Source: an uncultured Lachnospiraceae bacterium (lineage in GTDB: Bacteria; Bacillota; Clostridia; Lachnospirales; Lachnospiraceae). From it: DNA of 36,294 nucleotides. Of this stretch, positions 1-7,353 are shown in pieces (position 1 is the first letter of the stretch; the number at the start of each line of letters is the position of its first letter). The stretch is taken from positions 1 to 36,294 of the forward strand of contig CAJTZH010000016.1 in the NCBI GenBank assembly GCA_910584325.1, given 5' to 3'. Made by a program: the position numbers and the translations under genes. Under the pieces are notes generated by a model. The model ran no database searches, was not told where the DNA came from, and saw nothing but the letters and a program-made list of their open reading frames with translations.

Positions 1-128
1 ATGCCTTAGACCATTTAGAGTTTATCCCGGAAGCCGGAGAGTAGGGAACCCGGCTGCTTTTGTAACTATGATAACAGGAAAGGGAAGGGGCTTATGCCTG
101 CCAGCACCCCTTCCCCAAGCTCTGGGCC
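1..128 (+). other. Window edge; possible tail of an upstream gene and a small hairpin
   Basis: One frame is open from the window edge to a TAG at 42-44 and would give a short acidic tail (LDHLEFIPEAGE), possibly the end of an upstream gene. AGCCGG (32-37) and CCGGCT (50-55) can pair, followed by GCTTTTG, a weak terminator-like hairpin. I could not identify a transposon end here. Too little sequence to name a product. Confidence 0.2.
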
Positions 129-467
129 ATGGATGACCATGGAACCGATATAACACTCACCATTATGATAAGATTTTACCTGGACATTTGCAAGGCTTTT
201 CACATAATTAAACACCTTGATGACTATCAGTTCCTGTCCGCCGCGCTCAGATCTGACCTCTCTGAACTGCCTCCCTGCCCACACTGTGGTGCACCTTCCT
301 CTTCCTATTCCCATAACGGTTCCCATGAGCGCCATCTTGTCTCTTACGTGGACGGCTGCATCTGCGACCGTATGGTATCCCTCCCTTTCCCTGCCAGATA
401 CCCTGACAGTACCCTGTCCCCTCCACACCGTGTTACCCTGTATCCAGGAGGCGATCTGTATGAATGA
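129..467 (+). CDS. Small zinc-ribbon protein upstream of transposase (DUF6431-like)
   Basis: A 112-residue frame with a CPHCGA knuckle near residue 50, then a Ser/His stretch and the segment HLVSYVDGCICDRMVSL. Small proteins of this shape (as I recall them, DUF6431) sit directly before DDE transposases of a transposon family common in gut Lachnospiraceae; their role is not established. Members usually carry a second CxxCGHTHA-type knuckle. Here the corresponding stretch reads ARYPDSTL with no cysteines, so this copy is probably decayed. The true start may be the ATG at 168; neither start has a convincing ribosome binding site. The 3' end overlaps the transposase start by 8 bases. The family call rests on memory of related sequences. 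Confidence 0.45.
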   Translation: MDDHGTDITLTIMIRFYLDICKAFHIIKHLDDYQFLSAALRSDLSELPPCPHCGAPSSSYSHNGSHERHLVSYVDGCICDRMVSLPFPARYPDSTLSPPHRVTLYPGGDLYE

Positions 468-1548
468 AAAACAACACAACAACGATATCGCCACTGCAGC
501 CCTGAGGCTGTCAATGGTCCCACGCATCGCTGCAAAACCCCTGAAACTCCCTGACGGCCGGGAAGTCCTTTATGCCCCGGGTACCTTTACCTCCTGGGAG
601 TCTGCCTACAGGAAAGGCGGTTTTGATGCCCTCATCCCTAAACAGCGGGCCGACAAAGGGCACTCCCGCAGGCTCGACGCCGATGTCATCGCCGCGGTCT
701 ATGAACTGCGGGAACGTTTCCCGAAGTTGTCTGCCGCCGGTATCCGGGAGAAGATGATCTCTGACGGTCTCATAGGCGCCTCGGATGTTTCCGTCTCCAC
801 TTTCCAGCGTTTCATAAAGAAGAACAACCTAAAAGGAGCAGCCGCGCCGGGCTTAAAGGACCGCCGGGCTTTCGAAGAAGAGTTTGCCACCGGAATGTAT
901 CAGGCCGACACCCTCCATGGCCCTTACCTTAATGAGAACGGCCGCCTGCGCAGGACTTACTGTATCATGATCCTGGATGACAAGTCCCGTCTCATCACCG
1001 GCGGCAGATACTTCTATCAGGATAACAGCCTTAACTTCCAGAAGGTCTTAAAAGATGCTGCTACTTACGGCATCCCGCAGAAACTCTACGTGGATAACGG
1101 CTCTCCCTACAAGAACGTCCAGCTTTCCCTCATCTGCGGCCAGCTGGGATGTGTGCTGATCCATACCCCGGTAAGGGACGGTGCCAGCAAGGGAAAAGTG
1201 AAGCGCAATTTCAAGACATTCCGTTCCCGCTTCCTCAATGCCCTGGACCCTTCCCGGATCGCCGGCATCGATGAACTCAATTCCCTGCTGGCTGACTATA
1301 TCAGACGGCATAACACATCCGTCCATTCCCCTACCGGCATGACACCTTACACAAGGTACATGGAGAACCTTTCCCATGTCAGGATGCCTGTAAGCCCTCA
1401 GTGGCTGGATGCCGGTTTCCTCCACAGGGTAATGCTCATGTACGGTAAAGAAGCAAGTAACCGAAAACAAGAGATAGACCGCCAGCACCATACTATTCCG
1501 AACCAAAGAAATCAAAGACCAAAAAGAAGTTGTAAAAAAAAGTCATAG
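460..1548 (+). pseudogene. Truncated DDE transposase (rve fold), catalytic Glu lost
   Basis: Start chosen at 460 because AGGAGG (446-451) lies 8 bases upstream; the open frame extends to 217 but without a ribosome site. It begins MNEKQHNN, as related gut-Firmicute transposases do. An N-terminal helix-turn-helix region (to about residue 130) is followed by an rve-type core. The first acidic residue is in MYQADTLHGPY and the second in YVDNGSPYKN. The third should be the Glu of SKGKVERNF, but the codon at 1201-1203 is AAG, giving SKGKVKRNF. After LDAGFLHRV (about 1430) similarity to the family ends and a Lys/Arg/Gln-rich tail follows, so the C-terminus and the partner AAA ATPase gene are missing. 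Almost certainly inactive. Confidence 0.8.
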
Positions 1549-1787
1549 ATTATATTGAGAAGAATTTAGAGAAAGAAATCAACTTAGATAATATATCAAA
1601 AAATATTGGTTATTCCAAATTCTATCTTAATCGCATTTTTACAGAGTATACAGGAGTTACCATGTATAAATATTTACAAAACCGCAGGCTCACTGTTGCT
1701 GCTGAAAAGCTGGTAAAAACAGATAAGCCAATAATGCAAATTGCGTATGAAGCTGGATATGATACACAACAGTTTCTACTACCGTAA
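1508..1787 (+). pseudogene. AraC/XylS-type DNA-binding domain fragment
   Basis: From about 1542 the frame reads VIDYIEKNLEKEINL, then NIGYSKFYLNRIFTEYTG and IMQIAYEAGYDTQQ, the two helix-turn-helix motifs of the AraC family C-terminal domain. The reading ends after about 80 codons at a TAA (1785-1787), well before the usual conserved end. Upstream, a matching linker (KEIKDQKEVVKK) is in another frame, separated by a run of eight A (1534-1541); seven would restore one frame. There is no N-terminal sensor domain and no start codon. This is a remnant between the transposon and the broken lipoprotein gene. Confidence 0.75.
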
Positions 1788-2420
1788 AATCAATATCTGC
1801 CACTTTTTCCGTGCTGCCCTCCGCTTTATCAATATTTACCGCTATCTTATGGAAATATGCGCTGCGTATTTTTCCAACTCTACTGTATAATTCTCATCTA
1901 TCACAACAATGTCTACCGTCACACCGCCATCCGCAGAAAGAACAATATAATGTAATTCTTCCGCTTCCTGCGAGTCTCCTGCACCGACAACAATCCTATT
2001 TAAAATATTACCATATTCACTCTCTATTTGTTCAGTCGATTTCAGCACACATCCGCTTGACATTCTGCTGCCTACATATGTTTCCATGTTCGTTATATCA
2101 CCAAATACCGCTTCATTGGACGATGTAAAATTCACCATAACAATTGCCGCCAGTCCCGTTTCGGAATAGAGTCTGCTGCATCTGTCTGATACAGCTCCTG
2201 TTACAAACTCTGTCCACCCTTCAGGCAGCGGTAAAGATCCAACGGTTCTCTTCTCTGTTTCCACTTTAAATTCCGGCATTGCCGCAGCGGTAGTTTGCAA
2301 CTGTCCGCTGACTGTCATAAGCCCGTTGTGAGGCTCCTGTGCCTTAGGTGTTTTTCCACACGCAGTAATATTCAATATCATTGTTATATAGAGGATGCAC
2401 ATTATAAATTTTTTGTTCAT
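1775..2420 (-). pseudogene. Broken lipoprotein gene (frameshift and truncated 3' end)
   Basis: Starts MNKKFIMCILYITMIL, then the lipobox ITAC with Cys21, so an exported lipoprotein was encoded; family unknown. The intact frame stops at 1842 after 192 residues. Near 1855 another frame takes over without a break and encodes SAYFHKIAVNIDKAEG and STEKVADIDFTVVE up to about 1775, where similarity stops at the AraC fragment. Removing two bases from GCGC in that spot would join the frames, which suggests a 2-bp duplication. The gene is 14 bases downstream of the secreted protein gene at 2435-2983, so the two probably formed one operon. A shortened 192-residue product could still be made and anchored. 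Confidence 0.6.
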
Positions 2421-2434
2421 AATACTTCTCCCCC

Positions 2435-2983
2435 CTAACCAATCGGATATACATATGCACTGGTTTCACCATAACAATCCACATCAAAACAAAAACGATA
2501 AAGAACCCTCTCACCTGTTGTTCTTCTGATTAAATAAAAATCACAGATATAACTCGCATCACTATAATTATTCAAAATATAATCATCAACGGTCTCAACC
2601 CCTAGTGACGACCAATATGTCGTTACCACGGCATTCGCTTTATTTATTGTAACGGATACCCCGTCCGAATAAGTATAATTAGTCGTTCCTTTCACAAATG
2701 CCCAAAGTTCATTTGTATCAGAGTTATACAAATGAACAGTAAAATCAGTATTTTCATCCGAACTTCTTTGTAAACTTTCATCTTGTGTTATGATTACTTC
2801 TATCTTAAAATGAAATGGCGACTCTGTTTCTGCTTTTTCCTCATATCCCTCACTGCTGCCACCATCACTTGTCTCCATGAAATACCCGTTTTCCATTGCC
2901 AAAACAGATACGCCACTACCTAAAAACCATATCAAACACAACACGCACAATACAAACACTCGGGTTTTAAATAAATTTTTCAT
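2435..2983 (-). CDS. Secreted protein of unknown function
   Basis: The 182-residue product has a clear signal peptide: MKNLFKTR, a hydrophobic stretch VFVLCVLCLIWFLG, then SGVSVLAMEN with likely cleavage after VLA. The mature part has an acidic, Ser-rich linker (about residues 34-55), then a compact domain rich in beta-forming residues and Tyr. Start chosen at 2983 because AAGGAGGAAC sits 7 bases before it; an in-frame ATG six codons earlier overlaps that ribosome site. A near-consensus promoter lies at 3028-3056. It leads an operon with the broken lipoprotein gene. I do not recognise the family. Confidence 0.7.
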   Translation of the reverse strand: MKNLFKTRVFVLCVLCLIWFLGSGVSVLAMENGYFMETSDGGSSEGYEEKAETESPFHFKIEVIITQDESLQRSSDENTDFTVHLYNSDTNELWAFVKGTTNYTYSDGVSVTINKANAVVTTYWSSLGVETVDDYILNNYSDASYICDFYLIRRTTGERVLYRFCFDVDCYGETSAYVYPIG

Positions 2984-3027
2984 CTCAAGTTCCTCCTTCA
3001 TAAATTAAATTAGATATTACATGTAAG

Positions 3028-3056
3028 ATTTTACCAAAACATTAAATTATTGTCAA
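3028..3056 (-). promoter_or_regulatory. SigA-type promoter for the secreted-protein operon
   Basis: On the minus strand TTGACA (3056-3051), 17 bases, then TAAAAT (3033-3028). It is about 45 bases upstream of the start at 2983. The -35 element sits in a tandem 11-bp repeat (see 3044-3076). Confidence 0.7.
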
Positions 3057-3076
3057 ATTATTGTCAAATTACTGCC
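3044..3076. repeat. Three tandem 11-bp units over a promoter
   Basis: AAATTATTGTC is present twice exactly (3044-3054, 3055-3065), then a 9/11 copy AAATTACTGCC (3066-3076). On the minus strand each exact copy contributes a TTGACA, so the -35 element is duplicated one helical turn upstream. Spacing of about one turn is typical of tandem activator sites; this is inference. Confidence 0.7.
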
Positions 3077-3140
3077 TATACTCATACATTTCCAAATTCC
3101 CAATATACTATTACTAACATATCAATCCGGAGATTTTACA

Positions 3141-3689
3141 GTGGAACAAAAGACCTTATCCAATACCTGCAGTTTTGCAGGTGTAAAGCCAATTATGATG
3201 GATCTGCCTTATCCGGCAATTCAGGTAGAAAAGCAAAACTGCGCCTACGCGCAGCTCCTTAGCATTGATTATTGCGGCGCAGTTTCCGAACTGTCCGCAA
3301 TCACACAGTACATTAATAACGAAAACCGGTTATGCCATGAACAATGTGGGATTTCACAGACCATTTTAGGATTGGCAATCGCAGAAATGATGCATTTGCA
3401 GAAGTTAGGCGAACTGATTTGGCTGCTTGGCGGAAAAGTGGATTTCGCAGCAAAAACACCGAACGGAAACTTAAAACTATGGACACCGGAATACCTAACC
3501 ATTCCCGAGAACCCATATAAAATGTTAGAAGCAGATATCGCAGCCGAAAAATCCGCCATTAAGCAATACGAAATGCATATTAACATGATCAATGACGACT
3601 GTGTAAGAGCAATACTAAAAAGAATCATCAAAGACGAAGAATACCATATTATGATACTGAAATCCTTAAGCGCGTCCATAAACGGATAA
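3141..3689 (+). CDS. Ferritin-like di-iron protein (rubrerythrin/CotJC-like fold)
   Basis: GTG start at 3141 with GGAG (3129-3132) 8 bases upstream. The 182-residue product shows the ligand pattern of a four-helix di-metal carboxylate protein: a Glu in YCGAVSELSAI (helix 1), EMMH (helix 2, ExxH), a Glu in DIAAEKSAIKQY (helix 3) and EEYH (helix 4, ExxH). Such proteins handle peroxide, iron or manganese; the exact activity cannot be read from the sequence. There is no C-terminal rubredoxin Cys4 domain, so it is not a classical rubrerythrin. It is monocistronic, divergent from the secreted-protein operon and followed by a hairpin at 3709-3746. Confidence 0.75.
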   Translation: MEQKTLSNTCSFAGVKPIMMDLPYPAIQVEKQNCAYAQLLSIDYCGAVSELSAITQYINNENRLCHEQCGISQTILGLAIAEMMHLQKLGELIWLLGGKVDFAAKTPNGNLKLWTPEYLTIPENPYKMLEADIAAEKSAIKQYEMHINMINDDCVRAILKRIIKDEEYHIMILKSLSASING

Positions 3690-3708
3690 TCCCTTTTTCA
3701 CCATCAAT

Positions 3709-3746
3709 AAGACCGGCGTTTTGTCTTTAGACTTGACGCCGGTCTT
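3709..3746. terminator. Bidirectional terminator between convergent genes
   Basis: Perfect 10-bp arms AAGACCGGCG (3709-3718) and CGCCGGTCTT (3737-3746) with an 18-base loop, itself able to pair (GTCT/AGAC). It lies between the ferritin-like gene and the convergent gene ending at 3759. U-runs on both sides are modest. Confidence 0.75.
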
Positions 3747-3758
3747 GTTAATTCTAAT

Positions 3759-4280
3759 CTACCGTTTCCACGGCTTAATCTTACGCCCCATTGCCCGTAG
3801 GTGCTCCGTATATTTCTCAAAGAAATCAAGAAACGCTTCCCGCTCTTCCTCCTGCTTAATATCCGGCGTGGTATACTGGGTATTCGACGGATGGTCGTCA
3901 ATCTGAAGCTCCGTGCCATAGCCGTAAGTCTTGCTGTCCTCATAGACAATCCATGCCTGGCAGTATTTCTTATAATAATTTGTCTCCTTTACTGTCTGAA
4001 TATCAATATAACGCGGCATGCCGACAGAAGTCAAATCGCGGTCCACAGACATCACCACAATGCTGTAGCCCTCTTCCTTATATCCGAATATATAATTGGT
4101 ATATGTACTCGTCCTCACCCTTGTAAATGCATTATAATCCGAAATCATCGCATGGGCATGGAGAACCTTGTATGAATCGCCGTCCTCCACCGCCGCGTTA
4201 AACAATTCCCGTATTTTCTGCTTATTCTTTTCTACATTTTCCAGATTAAAAACCGGTTCTTTTTTCTTAAATAATCCCAT
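3759..4280 (-). CDS. Uncharacterised cytosolic protein
   Basis: 173 residues beginning MGLFKKKEPVF. Start at 4280 chosen because AAGGAG lies 10 bases upstream; the frame runs on to 4325 without a ribosome site. No signal peptide or membrane segment. The N-terminal third is charged and probably helical (EKNKQKIRELFNAAVEDGD), the middle alternates polar and aromatic residues (YIFGYKEEGYSIVVMSVDRDL), and the C-terminus is helical and basic, ending GRKIKPWKR. I do not recognise the family. It stands alone after the spoVG terminator. Confidence 0.6.
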   Translation of the reverse strand: MGLFKKKEPVFNLENVEKNKQKIRELFNAAVEDGDSYKVLHAHAMISDYNAFTRVRTSTYTNYIFGYKEEGYSIVVMSVDRDLTSVGMPRYIDIQTVKETNYYKKYCQAWIVYEDSKTYGYGTELQIDDHPSNTQYTTPDIKQEEEREAFLDFFEKYTEHLRAMGRKIKPWKR

Positions 4281-4341
4281 CTTCAAAATACTCCTTGTCA
4301 TAAAACTAACAGCAAAACTTGTCATTCAAATCCCGGTACTC

Positions 4342-4388
4342 AAAAATAGCCTCTGTTCGGTCAGATAAACCGGACAAAGACTATTTTT
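4342..4388 (-). terminator. Terminator of the glgC-glgD-spoVG transcript
   Basis: On the minus strand AAATAGTCTTTGTCCGG pairs with CCGAACAGAGGCTATTT (17 pairs, one mismatch, two G-U) and ends in a T run. It lies 10 bases past the spoVG stop. Confidence 0.85.
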
Positions 4389-4397
4389 ACCCAATCA

Positions 4398-4667
4398 TTA
4401 CAATTCTTCTATATCCTTTGCTTCATTGTACGCATTAAGGATAAGATTTTGAAGTACTTCGCGTGTATCGGAGTTAATCGGGTGAGCAATGTCCCTATAC
4501 TCTCCGTCCGTTGATTTTCTGCTTGGCATTGCGATAAACAATCCTTTTTCTCCCTCTATCACCTTGATATCATGTACCACAAAAACATCGTCAATCGTAA
4601 TAGAGACAACCGCCTTCATTTTACTATCCTTTGCTACTTTTCTTACCCTGACATCTGTAATGTTCAT
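4398..4667 (-). CDS. spoVG: Septation/sporulation regulator SpoVG
   Basis: 89 residues beginning MNITDVRVRKV, with the family hallmarks KAVVSITIDDVFVVHDIKVIEG, GLFIAMPSRK and DIAHPINSDTRE. SpoVG is a small nucleic-acid-binding regulator, first described for late sporulation and septum placement in Bacillus and as an RNA/DNA-binding regulator elsewhere. The ribosome site AGGAGAAGG is well placed. It follows glgD by 29 bases with no terminator between, and a strong one follows it, so it is likely co-transcribed with the glycogen genes. Length is usual for the family. Confidence 0.95.
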   Translation of the reverse strand: MNITDVRVRKVAKDSKMKAVVSITIDDVFVVHDIKVIEGEKGLFIAMPSRKSTDGEYRDIAHPINSDTREVLQNLILNAYNEAKDIEEL

Positions 4668-4696
4668 AAATATCCTTCTCCTATATCCAAAATCAT

Positions 4697-5818
4697 TTAT
4701 GCATCATATCGTGACGCCTGCTCAATAACAATTTTAACATCCCCGCCTTCGCCTACAAACTTACTGTTCGCACGAATCGTATTATGGCTTTCAACAATGC
4801 AGTTCTCAATATAAGAATTATCGCCAATGTAAACATCATTCAGTATAATGGAATTCTTTATTGTGCAGTTATTTCCGATGTACGCTTTCTTAAAAACTAT
4901 AGAATCCTGCACCTTACCGTTTACGATACAACCGCTCGCAACAAGGCTGTTCTTAATCTCCGCGCCATAGTTATACTTCGCAGGCGGGAAATCATCTGCC
5001 TTTGTGTAAATATCAGGATATTCCTTAAAGAAATAATCACGCACGTCCTTTTTCAGGAAATCCATGTTTGTCTTAAAATAAGAGTCCACAGTGGAAATAT
5101 TGCTCCAATAGCTGTCCAGTTTGTAGCCGTAAATCTTCTTGACATTCTTATAGCGGACAAGAATATCCTGGACAAAATCGTATCTGTCTTCCGAAGCGGC
5201 CCTTTCGATTAACTCAATTAACTGACGTCTGCGAATGACATAGACACCGGTGGAAATTGTATTATAACTGGTCGCAATCGGTTTCTCTTCAAAATTCGTA
5301 ATCCGTCCGTCGTCATCAAGGCTTACCACGCCGAACCGGCTCGCGTCTTCGTCTTTGTCCAACTTCTTGACAACAATAGTGATATCTGCTTTCTTTTCAA
5401 TATGATACTCCAAAACCTTATTGTAATCCAACTTATAAATACCGTCGCCCGAAGCAATTACAACATAAGGCTCATGGCTGCTCCTTAAGTAATCGAGGTT
5501 CTGATAAAGGCAGTCTGCCGTTCCTCTGTACCAGAATCCGTTATCGGCAGACATGGTCGGCGTAAACACATATAGTCCTCCCTGCTTTCTTCCGAAATCC
5601 CACCACTTGGAAGAACTCAGGTGCTCATTCAGTGAACGGGCATTGTACTGGGTCATAACCGCAACTCTCTTAATATGTGAATTGGACATATTACTTAATG
5701 CAAAATCAATACTTCTGTAACTTCCTGCCATCGGCATAGCTGCAATAGCTCTTTTGTTGGAAAGTTCCTTCATCATCTTGTTATTGCCGCCGGCTAAAAT
5801 AATACCTATCGCTTTCAT
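4697..5818 (-). CDS. glgD: Glucose-1-phosphate adenylyltransferase regulatory subunit GlgD
   Basis: 373 residues with a nucleotidyltransferase N-domain and a C-terminal left-handed beta-helix of hexapeptide repeats (from about residue 285: GAEIKNSLVASGCIVNGKV, NNCTIKNSIILNDVYIG). Firmicute GlgD partners GlgC and modulates its activity; it is usually itself non-catalytic. That fits the sequence: the nucleotide loop reads LAGGNNKMMKEL in place of the LAGGQGSRL seen in GlgC next door. Start and glgC stop share TAATG (5816-5820), so translation is coupled. The pair makes ADP-glucose for glycogen. Confidence 0.93.
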   Translation of the reverse strand: MKAIGIILAGGNNKMMKELSNKRAIAAMPMAGSYRSIDFALSNMSNSHIKRVAVMTQYNARSLNEHLSSSKWWDFGRKQGGLYVFTPTMSADNGFWYRGTADCLYQNLDYLRSSHEPYVVIASGDGIYKLDYNKVLEYHIEKKADITIVVKKLDKDEDASRFGVVSLDDDGRITNFEEKPIATSYNTISTGVYVIRRRQLIELIERAASEDRYDFVQDILVRYKNVKKIYGYKLDSYWSNISTVDSYFKTNMDFLKKDVRDYFFKEYPDIYTKADDFPPAKYNYGAEIKNSLVASGCIVNGKVQDSIVFKKAYIGNNCTIKNSIILNDVYIGDNSYIENCIVESHNTIRANSKFVGEGGDVKIVIEQASRYDA

Positions 5819-7089
5819 TATACTTCACCTGCCTTAATTATAGTGCCTCCGCCTGCCAGTACACCATCAGGATAGTCAGCCTGTGTTGTAAGACCTGAAA
5901 TTGCGGTATTCTTGCCTATTTTTACATTGTCCGGAATAACGGAATTCTCACCGATTGTAACAAGACCGCCCTTGTAAATCTTAGGGAATCTCTCATTCTC
6001 GGCTTCCTCCCCGATACCCAGTTCACAATTACTTCCAATCCGAACTTCCTCGGCAATGATTGCCCTGTTAATCGTAGTACCCTTGCCGACAACTGAACCC
6101 TTCATGATAATGGAGTCACGGACAACGGCGCCGTCTTCAATCACAACGCCGGAACCGATTACAGAATTAACAACCGTTCCATAAACTTCCGTCCCTTCAC
6201 TGATAATACTCTTCTCAATGCGTGAGTCTGCAGACAGATACTGCGGCGGAAGTGCATCATTCTTCGTATAAATTTTCCAGAATTCTTCATAAAGATTAAA
6301 TACGGGAATGATGTCAATCAACTCCATATTGGCTTCCCAGTATGAACTTAGCGTTCCTACATCTTTCCAGTATCCGTTGTATTCGTAAGCAAACAGCCTC
6401 TTGTTCTGGGAGAAACAATATGGAATAATATGCTTTCCGAAATCACATTCCGGCTGGTCTTTCAGTTTAAGAAGCGCTTCCTTTAATACTTTCCAGCTGA
6501 AAATGTAAATACCCATGGATGCAAGGTTGCTCCTCGGTTTTGCAGGTTTTTCCTCAAATTCCGTAATACGGTTGTCCTCATCCGTAATAACAATGCCAAA
6601 GCGGCTTGCCTCCTCAATCGGCACCGGCATTGCAGCGATAGTAACATCCGCATTATTTGCTTTGTGGTAATCCAGCATTACTTTGTAATCCATCTTGTAA
6701 ATGTGATCACCGGAAAGAATCAATACATATTCCGGGTTATACGATTCCATATAATCCAGATTCTGGAAAATGGCGTTGGCAGTACCTGTGTACCACTCGC
6801 TGTTGGTACTCTTCTCGTACGGTGGAAGTACGGTAACACCGCCTACATTACGGTCTAAATCCCACGGAATGCCGATTCCGATATGGGCGTTCAGTCTGAG
6901 CGGCTGATACTGTGTAAGAACGCCGACGGTATCCACACCGGAATTAATACAGTTGCTCAACGGAAAATCAATAATACGGTACTTGCCTCCGAACGCAACC
7001 GCCGGTTTTGCAACCTTGGATGTCAATACACCGAGTCTGCTGCCCTGTCCACCAGCCAGTAACATGGCTATCATTTCTTTTTTTATCAT
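5818..7089 (-). CDS. glgC: Glucose-1-phosphate adenylyltransferase GlgC
   Basis: Makes ADP-glucose from ATP and glucose 1-phosphate, the first committed step of glycogen synthesis. 423 residues beginning MIKKEMIAMLLAGGQGSRLG with the canonical nucleotide loop, then VAFGGKYRIIDFPLSNC, WYTGTANAIFQN, the GDHIYKMDY metal/substrate region, FEEKPAKP and a hexapeptide-repeat beta-helix (from about residue 290). Start 7089 chosen because AGGTGAT is just upstream and because the longer open frame (to 7143) runs through the promoter at 7123-7151. The 3' end overlaps glgD in TAATG. Divergent from murC. Confidence 0.95.
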   Translation of the reverse strand: MIKKEMIAMLLAGGQGSRLGVLTSKVAKPAVAFGGKYRIIDFPLSNCINSGVDTVGVLTQYQPLRLNAHIGIGIPWDLDRNVGGVTVLPPYEKSTNSEWYTGTANAIFQNLDYMESYNPEYVLILSGDHIYKMDYKVMLDYHKANNADVTIAAMPVPIEEASRFGIVITDEDNRITEFEEKPAKPRSNLASMGIYIFSWKVLKEALLKLKDQPECDFGKHIIPYCFSQNKRLFAYEYNGYWKDVGTLSSYWEANMELIDIIPVFNLYEEFWKIYTKNDALPPQYLSADSRIEKSIISEGTEVYGTVVNSVIGSGVVIEDGAVVRDSIIMKGSVVGKGTTINRAIIAEEVRIGSNCELGIGEEAENERFPKIYKGGLVTIGENSVIPDNVKIGKNTAISGLTTQADYPDGVLAGGGTIIKAGEV

Positions 7090-7122
7090 GCTATCACCTC
7101 GTGCTGTTAAATTGTTGGCTTC

Positions 7123-7151
7123 ATTATACCACAGTTTTTTCATTTTGTGAA
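7123..7151 (-). promoter_or_regulatory. SigA-type promoter of glgC
   Basis: Minus strand TTCACA (7151-7146), 17 bases, TATAAT (7128-7123). Predicted transcription start is near 7116, leaving a leader of about 27 bases before the ATG at 7089. This rules out the longer open frame as the coding start. Confidence 0.8.
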
Positions 7152-7284
7152 TAAAATTACCAGTTTTTTAACAAAAAGTTAAATATATTTGGCAATTTTA
7201 CACAACCTGCTGTATTGCCATGAAATCCCTCCTTTTTTCATACTGATATTTTATTTTCCCCAAACATATGTTATAACAAACCAT

Positions 7285-7313
7285 TTGATATTTATTCAAA
7301 GGGGCATTATAAT
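7285..7313 (+). promoter_or_regulatory. SigA-type promoter of murC
   Basis: TTGATA (7285-7290), 17 bases, TATAAT (7308-7313), about 40 bases before the murC ATG. Divergent from the glgC promoter, about 130 bp apart. Confidence 0.85.
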
Positions 7314-7353
7314 ATTCCAAGTGGATATACATTCCAAGCAAAGGAGTCAGATT

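Noticed and set aside
217..459. Upstream extension of the transposase frame
   Set aside because: The AGGAGG at 446-451 and the typical MNEKQHNN start place the true start at 460; the extension overlaps the zinc-ribbon frame.
7090..7143. Longer open frame of glgC starting at 7143
   Set aside because: It overlaps the -35/-10 promoter (7123-7151) and has no ribosome site; the ATG at 7089 does.
7157..7183. TTTTTAAC-N5-GTTAAA near the glgC promoter
   Set aside because: It has similar arms but in the opposite order and with different spacing from the cob motif; the region is simply AT-rich.
7189..7353. Longer N-terminus for murC from 7189
   Set aside because: It crosses the murC promoter at 7285-7313, and known MurC proteins begin close to the ATG at 7354.
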